A stretch of DNA of 53,939 nucleotides from CAZCFB01 sp964511535 (GTDB lineage: Bacteria > Myxococcota_A > Polyangia > GCA-2747355 > CAZCFB01): NCBI GenBank assembly GCA_964511535.1, contig CAZEFW010000047.1:1-53939 (forward strand), given 5' to 3'. Numbering within the stretch: the first letter of the stretch is position 1; the number at the start of each line of letters is the position of its first letter. Shown here piece after piece: positions 41,856-49,109 of the stretch. The translations under genes were made by a program, and so were the position numbers. A model generated the notes under the pieces. It was not told the DNA's origin and made no database searches. It was given only the letters and a program-made list of their open reading frames with translations.

Positions 41856-41863
41856 CTCCGGGC

Positions 41864-42181
41864 TCACTTACACCCACACATGTTCGCCGGCTCGAGGGTG
41901 CACTTGTTGATCCGCTCCCACTTCTCGAGCTCCAGGCCGTCGCAGCTGCACGGATCTCCGCTCGGCAGCCGGCAGGCAGCGAGGTAGAGCGTGTAGCTCA
42001 GCTTGTACTTCTTCTGCTCGTTGCGGCACTGGTCGCTCAGCCCGGGCCCCATGGCGTCGCAATCCATGGACGCGACGCACTCCTGGACCTTCTCGTAAGC
42101 TTCTTCACAGACATCCTTGCTGCAGCCTCCGGCGAGCAAAAGCCCGAGGGACAGGAGCAGCAAAAGGGACCGATACTTCAG
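41864..42181 (-). CDS. Small Cys-rich lipoprotein with a CTG start
   Basis: 105 aa if started at CTG 42181, which has GGAGG at an ideal 6-nt distance and yields MKYRSLLLLLSLGLLLAGGC, an exact lipoprotein signal with lipobox AGGC. The next candidate, TTG 42163, would remove the charged n-region. The mature protein has about ten Cys (CEEAYEKVQECVASMDC, CRNEQKKYK, LAACRLPSGDPCSCDGLE) and is helical, resembling the Cys-rich tail of the thioredoxin-fold lipoprotein nearby. Function unknown. Confidence 0.7.
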   Translation of the reverse strand: MKYRSLLLLLSLGLLLAGGCSKDVCEEAYEKVQECVASMDCDAMGPGLSDQCRNEQKKYKLSYTLYLAACRLPSGDPCSCDGLELEKWERINKCTLEPANMCGCK

Positions 42182-42260
42182 GGGACACCTCCAGGCAGGG
42201 ACGACAAGATACGATCATCAATTTTGCCCGACGCCCCAGGGTTTGCCAAGATTACATCCG

Positions 42261-42632
42261 ATGAAGGGAGAAGGTTCAGAACTACAAGATCTACGCGAGC
42301 TGGTGGCCAGCCTCGAGGCAGAGGTGGCGCGCCTGACCAGGGAACGGGACGAGGCGGTCAAGGCGCGCGACGCCATGGTCCAGCGCGTGCTGCCGCTGGC
42401 CATGCCGAAGCCAGAGCGCAGCTCCTCATCCTCCAAGGCGATCATGCTCCTGCTGCTATTTCTGCTGGCGGGGGCGATCTTGATGTTGATGGTCGCCTTT
42501 CCCAAGATGGCCAACAGGGCCGGCGCGGGAGGCGGCCTGCCTGCCGGGGTGGAGGTGCGCGAACGGGGGACGGGGCTGCCTGCCGGGGTGGAGGTGCGCG
42601 AGAGGGAGACGGAGCTGCCGCTGGACGACTGA
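42261..42632 (+). CDS. Small coiled-coil, single-pass membrane protein
   Basis: 123 aa from ATG 42261; an in-frame ATG further upstream lies over the divergent lipoprotein gene. Residues ~5-45 form a heptad-rich coiled coil (ELQDLRELVASLEAEVARLTRERDEA). One transmembrane helix spans ~60-83. The C-terminal part has two copies of GLPAGVEVRERGT/ET and ends ELPLDD. No family recognised. Probably inner-membrane with the coiled coil inside. Confidence 0.65.
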   Translation: MKGEGSELQDLRELVASLEAEVARLTRERDEAVKARDAMVQRVLPLAMPKPERSSSSSKAIMLLLLFLLAGAILMLMVAFPKMANRAGAGGGLPAGVEVRERGTGLPAGVEVRERETELPLDD

Positions 42633-42654
42633 GGTCAGGCGTTAGCCTTGTTGC

Positions 42655-44610
42655 TCACCACTTGCAGCCGTACTCCGCCATGGCGGTGCGCGCGGCTTTC
42701 AGGGCTGCCTTGCAGCCTGCCTCCAGGTCCTTCTTGCCATCGGGGGTCGCCGCCGCTGCGCGCCACTTGGCCGCGGTCACGCGCAGAGATTGTTCCAGCA
42801 GCGGCCGGGTGGAGTCGGGCATCCTGGTCCTGACGCAGGTGAGGAACTTCCGCACATACTCGTCACACGCCGGCACGCCCACGCTGTAGTCGGCCGCGCC
42901 GCTGGCCGTGGGCTGAGGCCGCCGCCTCGCCGGCGCTTGCTTCTTGCCGCCGCCGCCGCATGAGGCCGCATCGCCGCCCCCCGATCCGGAGGTGGAGGTG
43001 GAGAGCTTGGCGTCACAGCCGGCGAGTCCCGGGTTGTGCTTGCACAGGTTCTCCCTGATCTTTTCGGCGCTCAGGGCGTGGAACTTGTGCCGGTTGTTCA
43101 CAAGCCATGTGGGCGAGCCGGAGATCTCCAGGGCGCGCGCCAGGGCTCCCGACGTGGAGAGCAGCTTGTCGCCCTTGCGCTTCACGCAGCGCTCGATGCG
43201 GGCGGCGGAGATCCTCCCCTTGGCGCAGGGGCGCCACCGGTCGGAGCGGTAGTCGCCGTTGCGGCACCAGATGTAGTCGAGGTAGCGGTTGCGCTTGCCG
43301 TACAGCTTGTGGGCGCAGAGCTGGCGGATGTTCTCTGCCACCTCGGGCTGCCCGTGCAGCGCCTTGAACTCGCCGGGCCTGGGCTCGTCGACGATGTAGT
43401 GCACGTGGAACTTGATCTTCTTGCCGAAGTGCCCGAGCACCTCCTTCATGGCGTCCAGGGCGCGCACGCCGTAGGGGCACTGCGACATGACGAAGATGTC
43501 CAGGCGCCGCGGCTGCTCCTTGCGACAGATCAGCTTCGGCTGGCAGGTGGCGTCGGCGCAGTCGATCTTGCCGTTGCCCGTGTCGTCGACGTCGTTGTCG
43601 CAGATCTCGGCGGTGGGATCGAAGTGGGCCGGCACCTTGAGCTTGCGGTAGGTGCCGCGCAGCTGCAGCCAGCGCTGGATCTTCGGGTAGTCCTCGGCCC
43701 GCTCAACGCCGGCCTTGAACAGCACGGCGGGCAGGCGCTCGAGCTTCAACTCCTTGTACAGCCGGCGCCCCTCCGGGTCGCTGTAGTCGAGCTGCGTGAC
43801 CTCGAGCCTGGGGAAGAACCGCCCGCGCAGGTTGCTCACCAGCCCCTCCAGGTTGCACTTCTTGCAGCGCCGATCGCTCAGCGTCACCATCTGCACCGCC
43901 ACCGGCTCGGGCAGCGAGGCGCACGGCGCGGGCTGCGGCGTCGGAGCCTGGCCACAGATCCCGCGCATGAACCGCCCCGCGGAGCGGCCCCCGCGGTACT
44001 CCTTTCCGCCCAGGAGGATGGTGGGGCTCCCCTTGGCGCCCTGGGCCATGGACCGGGCCATGGAGGCCCGCAGCAGCTCCTCGCCGCGCGGGCCGGTGAA
44101 GCACGCCTCCAGGGCGGCCGGGTCCAGCTTGGCCTCCGCGGCGCAGGGCTTCCACCCGGCGGGGATCTGACGCCACCGCTGGTTCTGGCAGCTGATGAAG
44201 CGCCGCCAGACCGCGGCGTCACCGCCGATCTCCATGGCGCACAGCTGCTGCTTGTTGCCGACGACCTCGTCCTCGCCGTGCAGGGCGGTGAATTTCCCCT
44301 GCTGCTCGGTGACGATGTAGTCCAGCCGCAGGCGCGCCCGGGCACCCAGCCGGTCCATCACCGGGAGCAGCGCGTCGAGGGTCTTCACCGCGTAGGGGCA
44401 CTTGGACATGATGTAGACGGTGACGTCCACCGGCGAGGGCGGCGCGGGCGTGGCCGTGCTCGTCGTCGCCGGCCTGGCAGCGGGAGCCCCGGCTTTGTCC
44501 GTCGCGGGCGGACCGCTCTTGACGGGCGCCTGCGCTGGCCCGGAGCAGGCGGCCATGGCCAGGGCCAGGGTCAGCAGGGAGGATAGGGTCAGGGTTCTGG
44601 TCGTTGTCAT
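42655..44610 (-). CDS. Lipoprotein with three thioredoxin-fold domains
   Basis: 651 aa from the second of two ATG codons (44610), because AGGAG is then 5 nt away. Signal ends LALAMAAC (C22). Domain 1 (~60-220) is DsbA/GILT-like with KCPYAVK (C71) and a cis-Pro after GSP. Domain 2 (~235-325) is thioredoxin-like with a full CKKC (249-252). A Ca-binding-like Cys/Asp motif (CDNDVDDTGNGKIDC, 337-351) precedes domain 3 (~370-540), again GILT-like with QCPYGVR (C378). A ~65-residue Cys-rich helical tail ends the protein. Domains 1 and 3 lack the second Cys of CxxC. Likely a periplasmic redox or chaperone protein. Confidence 0.85.
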   Translation of the reverse strand: MTTTRTLTLSSLLTLALAMAACSGPAQAPVKSGPPATDKAGAPAARPATTSTATPAPPSPVDVTVYIMSKCPYAVKTLDALLPVMDRLGARARLRLDYIVTEQQGKFTALHGEDEVVGNKQQLCAMEIGGDAAVWRRFISCQNQRWRQIPAGWKPCAAEAKLDPAALEACFTGPRGEELLRASMARSMAQGAKGSPTILLGGKEYRGGRSAGRFMRGICGQAPTPQPAPCASLPEPVAVQMVTLSDRRCKKCNLEGLVSNLRGRFFPRLEVTQLDYSDPEGRRLYKELKLERLPAVLFKAGVERAEDYPKIQRWLQLRGTYRKLKVPAHFDPTAEICDNDVDDTGNGKIDCADATCQPKLICRKEQPRRLDIFVMSQCPYGVRALDAMKEVLGHFGKKIKFHVHYIVDEPRPGEFKALHGQPEVAENIRQLCAHKLYGKRNRYLDYIWCRNGDYRSDRWRPCAKGRISAARIERCVKRKGDKLLSTSGALARALEISGSPTWLVNNRHKFHALSAEKIRENLCKHNPGLAGCDAKLSTSTSGSGGGDAASCGGGGKKQAPARRRPQPTASGAADYSVGVPACDEYVRKFLTCVRTRMPDSTRPLLEQSLRVTAAKWRAAAATPDGKKDLEAGCKAALKAARTAMAEYGCKW

Positions 44611-44618
44611 CATCGCTC

Positions 44619-44960
44619 CTAGTCGCCCTCCATCTCCACCAGCTGCAGCTCCAGCCCGGTCACCACCTCGCCGCCGAAGGCGCCGCAGCGCGGGCACTGA
44701 AAGAAGAGGTCATCCACGGCGTGCTCCTCGCTGCACCCCCTGCAACGCGCCCGCCCCGCCACCTGCTCCAGCTCCACCACCACGCCGTGGGCCACCGTGC
44801 CCCGGGCGGCCACCTCCATGGCCGTGTGCAGCAGCTCCGGGACCACCGCCCGCAGCGCCCCCACCTTGAGCCGCACCCGCTGCACCTGGCCCATGCCATG
44901 CCTGGCGGCCTCCTCGGCGAGGGCCTCGACCACCCCCTGTGCAAGGGAAAGCTCGTGCAT
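44619..44960 (-). CDS. hypA: Hydrogenase nickel-insertion protein HypA
   Basis: 113 aa, full length. The N-terminal MHELSLAQ provides the Ni-binding His2 and the adjacent Glu3. The zinc ribbon has C73-x-x-C76 and C89-x-x-C92. It delivers nickel to NiFe-hydrogenase large subunits together with HypB. No other hyp or hydrogenase gene is in the window. The thioredoxin-fold lipoprotein gene starts 8 bp after its stop, so the two are co-transcribed. Confidence 0.95.
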   Translation of the reverse strand: MHELSLAQGVVEALAEEAARHGMGQVQRVRLKVGALRAVVPELLHTAMEVAARGTVAHGVVVELEQVAGRARCRGCSEEHAVDDLFFQCPRCGAFGGEVVTGLELQLVEMEGD

Positions 44961-45038
44961 CAGCGCCGTCCAGGGGTCAGGGGGAACAGGTGACAGAGGT
45001 CATGGGGCGGCCATGGTACCACGGTGGCGCCCCGGGTG

Positions 45039-45044
45039 TATGAT
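45039..45044 (+). promoter_or_regulatory. -10 box (TATGAT) of a probable leaderless transcript
   Basis: TATGAT ends 6 nt before ATG 45051; no Shine-Dalgarno is present. No clear -35 is seen. Confidence 0.5.
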
Positions 45045-45050
45045 CCGCCC

Positions 45051-46991
45051 ATGTCACTCAACCGGCTCCACTGCACGGCGGCCCTGCTCTGGCTGGCAGG
45101 CGCCCTGATCCTGGCTCCCGCCCCCGGCCACGCCGCCCCCGCTACCCCGAAAGAAGCTCCCCGGGCGGCCTATATCCGCGCCAACTACACCAAGTACGAG
45201 TATTCGGTGCCCATGCGCGACGGGATCAAGCTGTTCACCGCGGTCTATGCGCCCAACGATCGCTCCCGCCGCTACCCGATCCTGATGCTGCGCACGCCCT
45301 ACCGGGCCCGCCCCTACGGCGCGGACCGTTACCCGCCCAAGCTGGGGCCGAGCGCCGCGTTCGAGAAGGCCGGCTACATCTTCGTGCTCCAGGACGTGCG
45401 CGGGCAGTTCATGAGCGGCGGCACCTTCGTGGACCTGCGCCCACACCTGCCGGGCAAGCGCGGCAAGGAGCAGGTGGACGAGAGCAGCGATGCTCACGAC
45501 ACCATCAGCTGGCTGCTGAAGCATATGCCGGGGCACAACGGCCGGGTCGGCGCCTGGGGCATCTCCTACCCCGGCTTCTACGCGTCTCACGCCGCCATCA
45601 ACGGACACCCTGCCCTGCGCGCCGTGTCCCCTCAGGCCCCGGTCACTGACTGGTTCTTCGACGACGTGCACCGCCACGGCGCCTTCGTGCTCAACCTGTC
45701 GTTCAGCTTCCTGGCCACCTTCGGCCAGCCGCGCCCGGGGCTGCACGCCGACTGGCCGGAGCGGTTCAACTTCGGCACGCCGGACGGCTACCAGTTCTTC
45801 CTCGACCTCGGGCCGCTGTCCAACGTCAACCGCCGACACTTCAAGGGCAAGATCCCGTTCTGGGACGCCATCGTCGAGCACCCCAACTACGACCGGTTCT
45901 GGCGATCGCGCAATGTGGCGCCCCACCTGCGCGGGGTGAAGGCGGCCGTGCTGGTGGTGGGCGGGTGGTACGACATGGAGGACCTGTACGGCAGCCTGGC
46001 CACCTACCGCGCCCTGGAGAAGCAGAACCCTCGCGCCGACATCCGGCTGGTCATGGGGCCCTGGGCCCACGGCGGGTGGCATCGCAGCGACGGGTCGCGC
46101 CTGGGCCAGGCCCGCTTCGGGCCGAAGAACTCGGAGCACTACCAGCAGAAGGTGGAGTTCCCCTTCTTCGAGCACCACCTGCGGGGCGGCAAGGCGCCCG
46201 GGCTGCCCGAGGCGATGGTGTTCGAGACGGGCGCCAACCGCTGGCGCAACCTGCAGCGCTGGCCGCCGCGGGGGTTGAAGCGGCGGCGGCTATACATGGC
46301 CGCCGGGGGCGCGCTGTCCGACGCGGCGCCCACCACGCCGGACGGGGCCGACGCGTATATCAGCGATCCGCGCAAGCCGGTGCCGTACACCATGAGCGTC
46401 TCCACCCGCTGGGCCAAGGAGCACGCCACCGAGGACCAGCGCTTCGCCGCCTGGCGGCCCGACGTGCTGGTCTACCGCGGCCCCGTGCTGAAGCAGGACC
46501 TCACCGTGGCCGGGCCGGTGCGGGTGAACCTGTATGTCTCCACCGACCGGACGGCGGCGGACTTCGTGGTCAAGGTCGTGGACGTGCAGCCCGGCCGCGT
46601 CGCCGGCCAGGGGCGCAAGAGCATCAACCCCATCGGGGGACAGCAGCGGCTGGTGCGCGCCGAGGCGTTCCGGGGCCGGTTCCGCAACAGCTACCAGAAG
46701 CCCGAGCCGTTCGTGCCGGGCAAGGTGGCCCGCGTCTCATACGACCTGCACGACATGCTGCACACCTTCAAGCGGGGACACCGGGTGATGGTGCAGGTGC
46801 AGAGCAGCTGGTTCCCGCTCATCGACCGCAACCCGCAGAAGTATGTGCCGAACATCTTCAAGGCCGAGGCGGCGGACTACGTCAAGGCGACACACAGAGT
46901 GCATCGGTCGAAGGTGTTTCCGAGCCATGTGGTGTTGGGGGTGATGAATGCCAGAGTGCCAGAGCGCCGGGATGCCAGAATGCCAGAATGA
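45051..46991 (+). CDS. Exported CocE/NonD-family (S15) hydrolase
   Basis: 646 aa from ATG 45051, with a signal peptide ending GHA (~27). The alpha/beta-hydrolase core begins YEYSVPMRDGIKLFTAVYAP; the nucleophile Ser172 is in GAWGISYPGFYAS, the motif QDVRGQFMSGGTF is the CocE oxyanion region, and a C-terminal jelly-roll domain (~470-630) ends near KVFPSHVVLGV. It hydrolyses esters, amides or Xaa-Pro peptides in the periplasm. The last ~15 residues (NARVPERRDARMPE) are coded by an ATGCCAGA repeat, so the stop codon lies inside the repeat. Confidence 0.92.
   Translation: MSLNRLHCTAALLWLAGALILAPAPGHAAPATPKEAPRAAYIRANYTKYEYSVPMRDGIKLFTAVYAPNDRSRRYPILMLRTPYRARPYGADRYPPKLGPSAAFEKAGYIFVLQDVRGQFMSGGTFVDLRPHLPGKRGKEQVDESSDAHDTISWLLKHMPGHNGRVGAWGISYPGFYASHAAINGHPALRAVSPQAPVTDWFFDDVHRHGAFVLNLSFSFLATFGQPRPGLHADWPERFNFGTPDGYQFFLDLGPLSNVNRRHFKGKIPFWDAIVEHPNYDRFWRSRNVAPHLRGVKAAVLVVGGWYDMEDLYGSLATYRALEKQNPRADIRLVMGPWAHGGWHRSDGSRLGQARFGPKNSEHYQQKVEFPFFEHHLRGGKAPGLPEAMVFETGANRWRNLQRWPPRGLKRRRLYMAAGGALSDAAPTTPDGADAYISDPRKPVPYTMSVSTRWAKEHATEDQRFAAWRPDVLVYRGPVLKQDLTVAGPVRVNLYVSTDRTAADFVVKVVDVQPGRVAGQGRKSINPIGGQQRLVRAEAFRGRFRNSYQKPEPFVPGKVARVSYDLHDMLHTFKRGHRVMVQVQSSWFPLIDRNPQKYVPNIFKAEAADYVKATHRVHRSKVFPSHVVLGVMNARVPERRDARMPE
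46946..46990 (+). repeat. Dispersed ATGCCAGA repeat, copy 2
   Basis: Nearly the same 45 bases as 32719-32764. It covers the end of the CocE-type gene, including its stop codon, and is followed by a GCTGAG tract, again as in copy 1. Confidence 0.85.
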
Positions 46992-47000
46992 ACGGCTGTA

Positions 47001-47091
47001 GCTGAGGCTGAAGTTGTAGCTGTAGCTGAAGCTGAGGCTGAGGCTGAGGCTGAAGCTGAGGCTGAAGCTGAAGTTGAAGCTGTGGCTGAAA
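47001..47091 (+). repeat. (GCTGAG)n-like hexanucleotide tract, copy 2
   Basis: About 15 hexamers of GCTGAG, GCTGAA, GTTGAA and GCTGTA type, filling the gap between the two converging genes up to the stop codon of the NrfD-like gene. Confidence 0.85.
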
Positions 47092-48036
47092 CTACTGCCC
47101 GGCCGCCACCAAAACCAGCCGCAACCCGAGCCCTCCCACCAACAACAACACCGGCGAGGCTAACGACGGGCGCAGGCGCCGGGTCCCCTCGGCCAGCTCC
47201 AGCAGCAGGGGCGCGCCGAGGCCGGCGATCATCACAACCACCCAGAACGAGGCAGTGAAGGGCCCGCCCAGGAAGAGCGCGGCTGCCTGACGCGAGGCAG
47301 CGCCGCCGCCCACCAGCCAGAGCAGGAACACCGCCAGCATGGCGCCCATCAGGGCGATGGCTGCCACGCTGACCCGCCTGAGCGTGGCGCTCTCTTCTGC
47401 GCCGATGGGGAACATCCGGGTCAAGGCGGCGCCGGTGAGCAGGGCCGAGACCAAAAACAGCGGGATCAGCAGGGCGGAGTTCCACACCGGGCGAGCCACC
47501 ATGGTGCCCAGCAGGAACCCGGGGTACGCGCCCAGGGCCAGGCCGAGGCCCAGGTTCAGCCGGCGCAGGCCTCGGGGCCAGCGCTCGCTCAGGTCACGCG
47601 CCCACAGGGCCAGACCGCCCAGCCGCAGGGCGGCCACGGGCCTCCAGCCGGCCAGCGCCTCGGCCTCGGGGCGGGTCAGGCTGCCCAGGGCCAGCAGCGC
47701 CGACGCGGGCGCGGCCAGCAGCAGCAGCCACGCCTCCCACGACATGGGCGCCAGCAGCTCGAAGGTGGTGAAGAAGCGGAACGCGTGGCTCTTGAGCGAC
47801 AGGTGCGGGAAGAGCACCGCCATGCCGAGCCCGAGGCAGATGGGCGCCGCGAAGGGCATGCGCCGCAGCCAGGCGCTGCGCTCGGCGGCTGGCTTGCGGG
47901 CCCAGAGGGTGGAGGCCAGGATCATCACCCCGGCGGCCAGGCCGGCGAAGAACAAATACAGCGGGATCTCCCAGGTCCAGACATGGGCGGCCAGGTCCGG
48001 CAGGTGGGTGCCGCGGTCGACAGTTACCTCGGTCAT
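47092..48036 (-). CDS. NrfD/PsrC-family membrane quinol oxidoreductase subunit
   Basis: 314 aa with GAGGAGAG in the leader. About eight hydrophobic helices. It begins with the NrfD-like WTWEIPLYLFFAGLAAGVMILAS, and has TRPEAEALAG and MFPIG-type loops. NrfD/PsrC proteins anchor Fe-S and molybdenum enzymes and exchange electrons with the quinone pool. No Fe-S partner gene is adjacent, so its redox partner is unknown; a link to the hypA-served hydrogenase is conceivable but distant. It follows the signal-peptide protein by 20 bp. Confidence 0.85.
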   Translation of the reverse strand: MTEVTVDRGTHLPDLAAHVWTWEIPLYLFFAGLAAGVMILASTLWARKPAAERSAWLRRMPFAAPICLGLGMAVLFPHLSLKSHAFRFFTTFELLAPMSWEAWLLLLAAPASALLALGSLTRPEAEALAGWRPVAALRLGGLALWARDLSERWPRGLRRLNLGLGLALGAYPGFLLGTMVARPVWNSALLIPLFLVSALLTGAALTRMFPIGAEESATLRRVSVAAIALMGAMLAVFLLWLVGGGAASRQAAALFLGGPFTASFWVVVMIAGLGAPLLLELAEGTRRLRPSLASPVLLLVGGLGLRLVLVAAGQ

Positions 48037-48055
48037 GGATCTCTCCTCGGGAGGC

Positions 48056-48541
48056 TCATGAGCAGCCGCCGCCCTTCTTCTTGCGCTGGCAGAAGACCCC
48101 CTGGAGCCCGGCGAAGGTGGGCGGCGTGGTGTCCTTTCGGGCGGTCACCACCACCTTCTGCTTCGTCGGGTGAAACCCCCTGCTCCCCCGCGGGATGCCC
48201 GTGACCAGGTACTCGCCCCTGGCCAGCGGCTTGCGCGGCATGAACCTGAGCCGGACGCGCAGGCCGCAGGTGTAGGGCGCGCGGTTGTCCTCCACCCAGC
48301 GACCGGTCACCGGCTTCCCCCCGCGTTTCACCTCGAGCTTGCTGGCCAGGCCGGCCGGGATGTCCATGCGCAGCGCGTCGAGGTCGATACGCAGCGGCGC
48401 GCCCAGGGTAACCGGGCTCCAGACCCGCGCGCTGAAGTGGGGCGCGGGGGCGCCGGCGCGGGCCTCCCCGGCGAGCATGGACGTGAGCAACAGGCAGAGG
48501 GTGGTCGCGCCGAGCAGCGCGGGCAGGATCCGTGAGCCCAT
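48056..48541 (-). CDS. Exported beta-sandwich-like protein of unknown function
   Basis: 161 aa from ATG 48541, positioned 6 nt after TATGAT; an in-frame ATG at 48556 overlaps the -10 and is unlikely. Signal peptide ends EARA (~28). The mature part alternates strands typical of an Ig-like domain (SARVWSPVTLGAPLRIDLDAL, RVRLRFMPRKPLARGEYLVTG) and ends with Lys/Gly-rich VFCQRKKKGGGCS. Co-transcribed with the NrfD-like gene. Family unknown. Confidence 0.75.
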   Translation of the reverse strand: MGSRILPALLGATTLCLLLTSMLAGEARAGAPAPHFSARVWSPVTLGAPLRIDLDALRMDIPAGLASKLEVKRGGKPVTGRWVEDNRAPYTCGLRVRLRFMPRKPLARGEYLVTGIPRGSRGFHPTKQKVVVTARKDTTPPTFAGLQGVFCQRKKKGGGCS

Positions 48542-48547
48542 GGCTCC

Positions 48548-48553
48548 ATCATA
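48548..48553 (-). promoter_or_regulatory. -10 box (TATGAT) of a probable leaderless transcript
   Basis: TATGAT lies 6 nt before ATG 48541 on the minus strand, the same geometry as at 45039. No clear -35 is seen. Confidence 0.5.
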
Positions 48554-48678
48554 CATCCGCCCGGGGCACGCCCGGGGAGGTCAACGAGTCTTGCTCGAGC
48601 CGGGCAACGAAATTCACTCGTTCATTCACAACATCGCTCACTTTCCAGGGTATGACGCTCCTCTGTCTGCCCTGAAAG

Positions 48679-48721
48679 TGTCACCCATGTCCCCGGTCTG
48701 TTTTGTTACCCATGTACCCGG
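48679..48721 (+). mobile_element. Relic of an insertion-sequence end (tandem TGTYACCCATGT motifs)
   Basis: TGTCACCCATGTCCCCGG (48679) and TGTTACCCATGTACCCGG (48704) are 18-bp direct copies, 25 bp apart, differing at two positions. I associate TGTNACCCATGT double motifs with the ends of some IS481/IS3-type elements. No transposase frame or opposite end was found, so this is at best a remnant. Confidence 0.45.
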
Positions 48722-48744
48722 TTCGGACCCGACCCCCCCGGACG

Positions 48745-48840
48745 CAGACGCAGCTGCAGCCTCAGCCTCAGCATCAGCCTCAGCACCAGCCTCAGCATCA
48801 GCCTCAGCACCAGCCTCAGCATCAGCATCACCTTTAGCCG
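48745..48840 (-). repeat. (GCTGAG)n-like hexanucleotide tract, copy 3
   Basis: On the plus strand it reads CAGCCT/CAGCAT/CAGCAC repeats, so its orientation is inverted relative to the other two tracts. It lies in a 568-bp gap (48542-49109) that otherwise holds the IS relic and a promoter. Confidence 0.85.
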
Positions 48841-48933
48841 CAGCCGCGGCAGCAGCTTCAGCATTGCCATCGGCATCAACATATCCAAACCAAACTCTCT
48901 ACGGATGGTGCCCATTTTTTTGTATTTGGACCC

Positions 48934-48961
48934 TTGACACATGGATCCTTGTCGGTAAACG
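48934..48961 (+). promoter_or_regulatory. Sigma-70-like promoter of the beta-helix operon
   Basis: TTGACA (48934-48939), 16 bp, TAAACG (48956-48961). The following ~150 bp leader up to ATG 49110 has no other gene. Confidence 0.55.
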
Positions 48962-49109
48962 CACGGGGGTATCAATTTAGATAGGGGGATCCTCGACAGC
49001 GTCAGAGATCACTGATCGGGCCTGCTCAACAGCAGACGCGAATCCAGGTCGGTGTTTCGTCGGATGTCGAGAAGTCAACCGCTGGCCGCGCCAGCCACAG
49101 GGGGGAGCG

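Noticed and set aside
48706..48975. Open frame rich in Leu, Arg and Met on the minus strand
   Set aside because: Most of it is the translation of the GCTGAG tract; no start signal and no domain.
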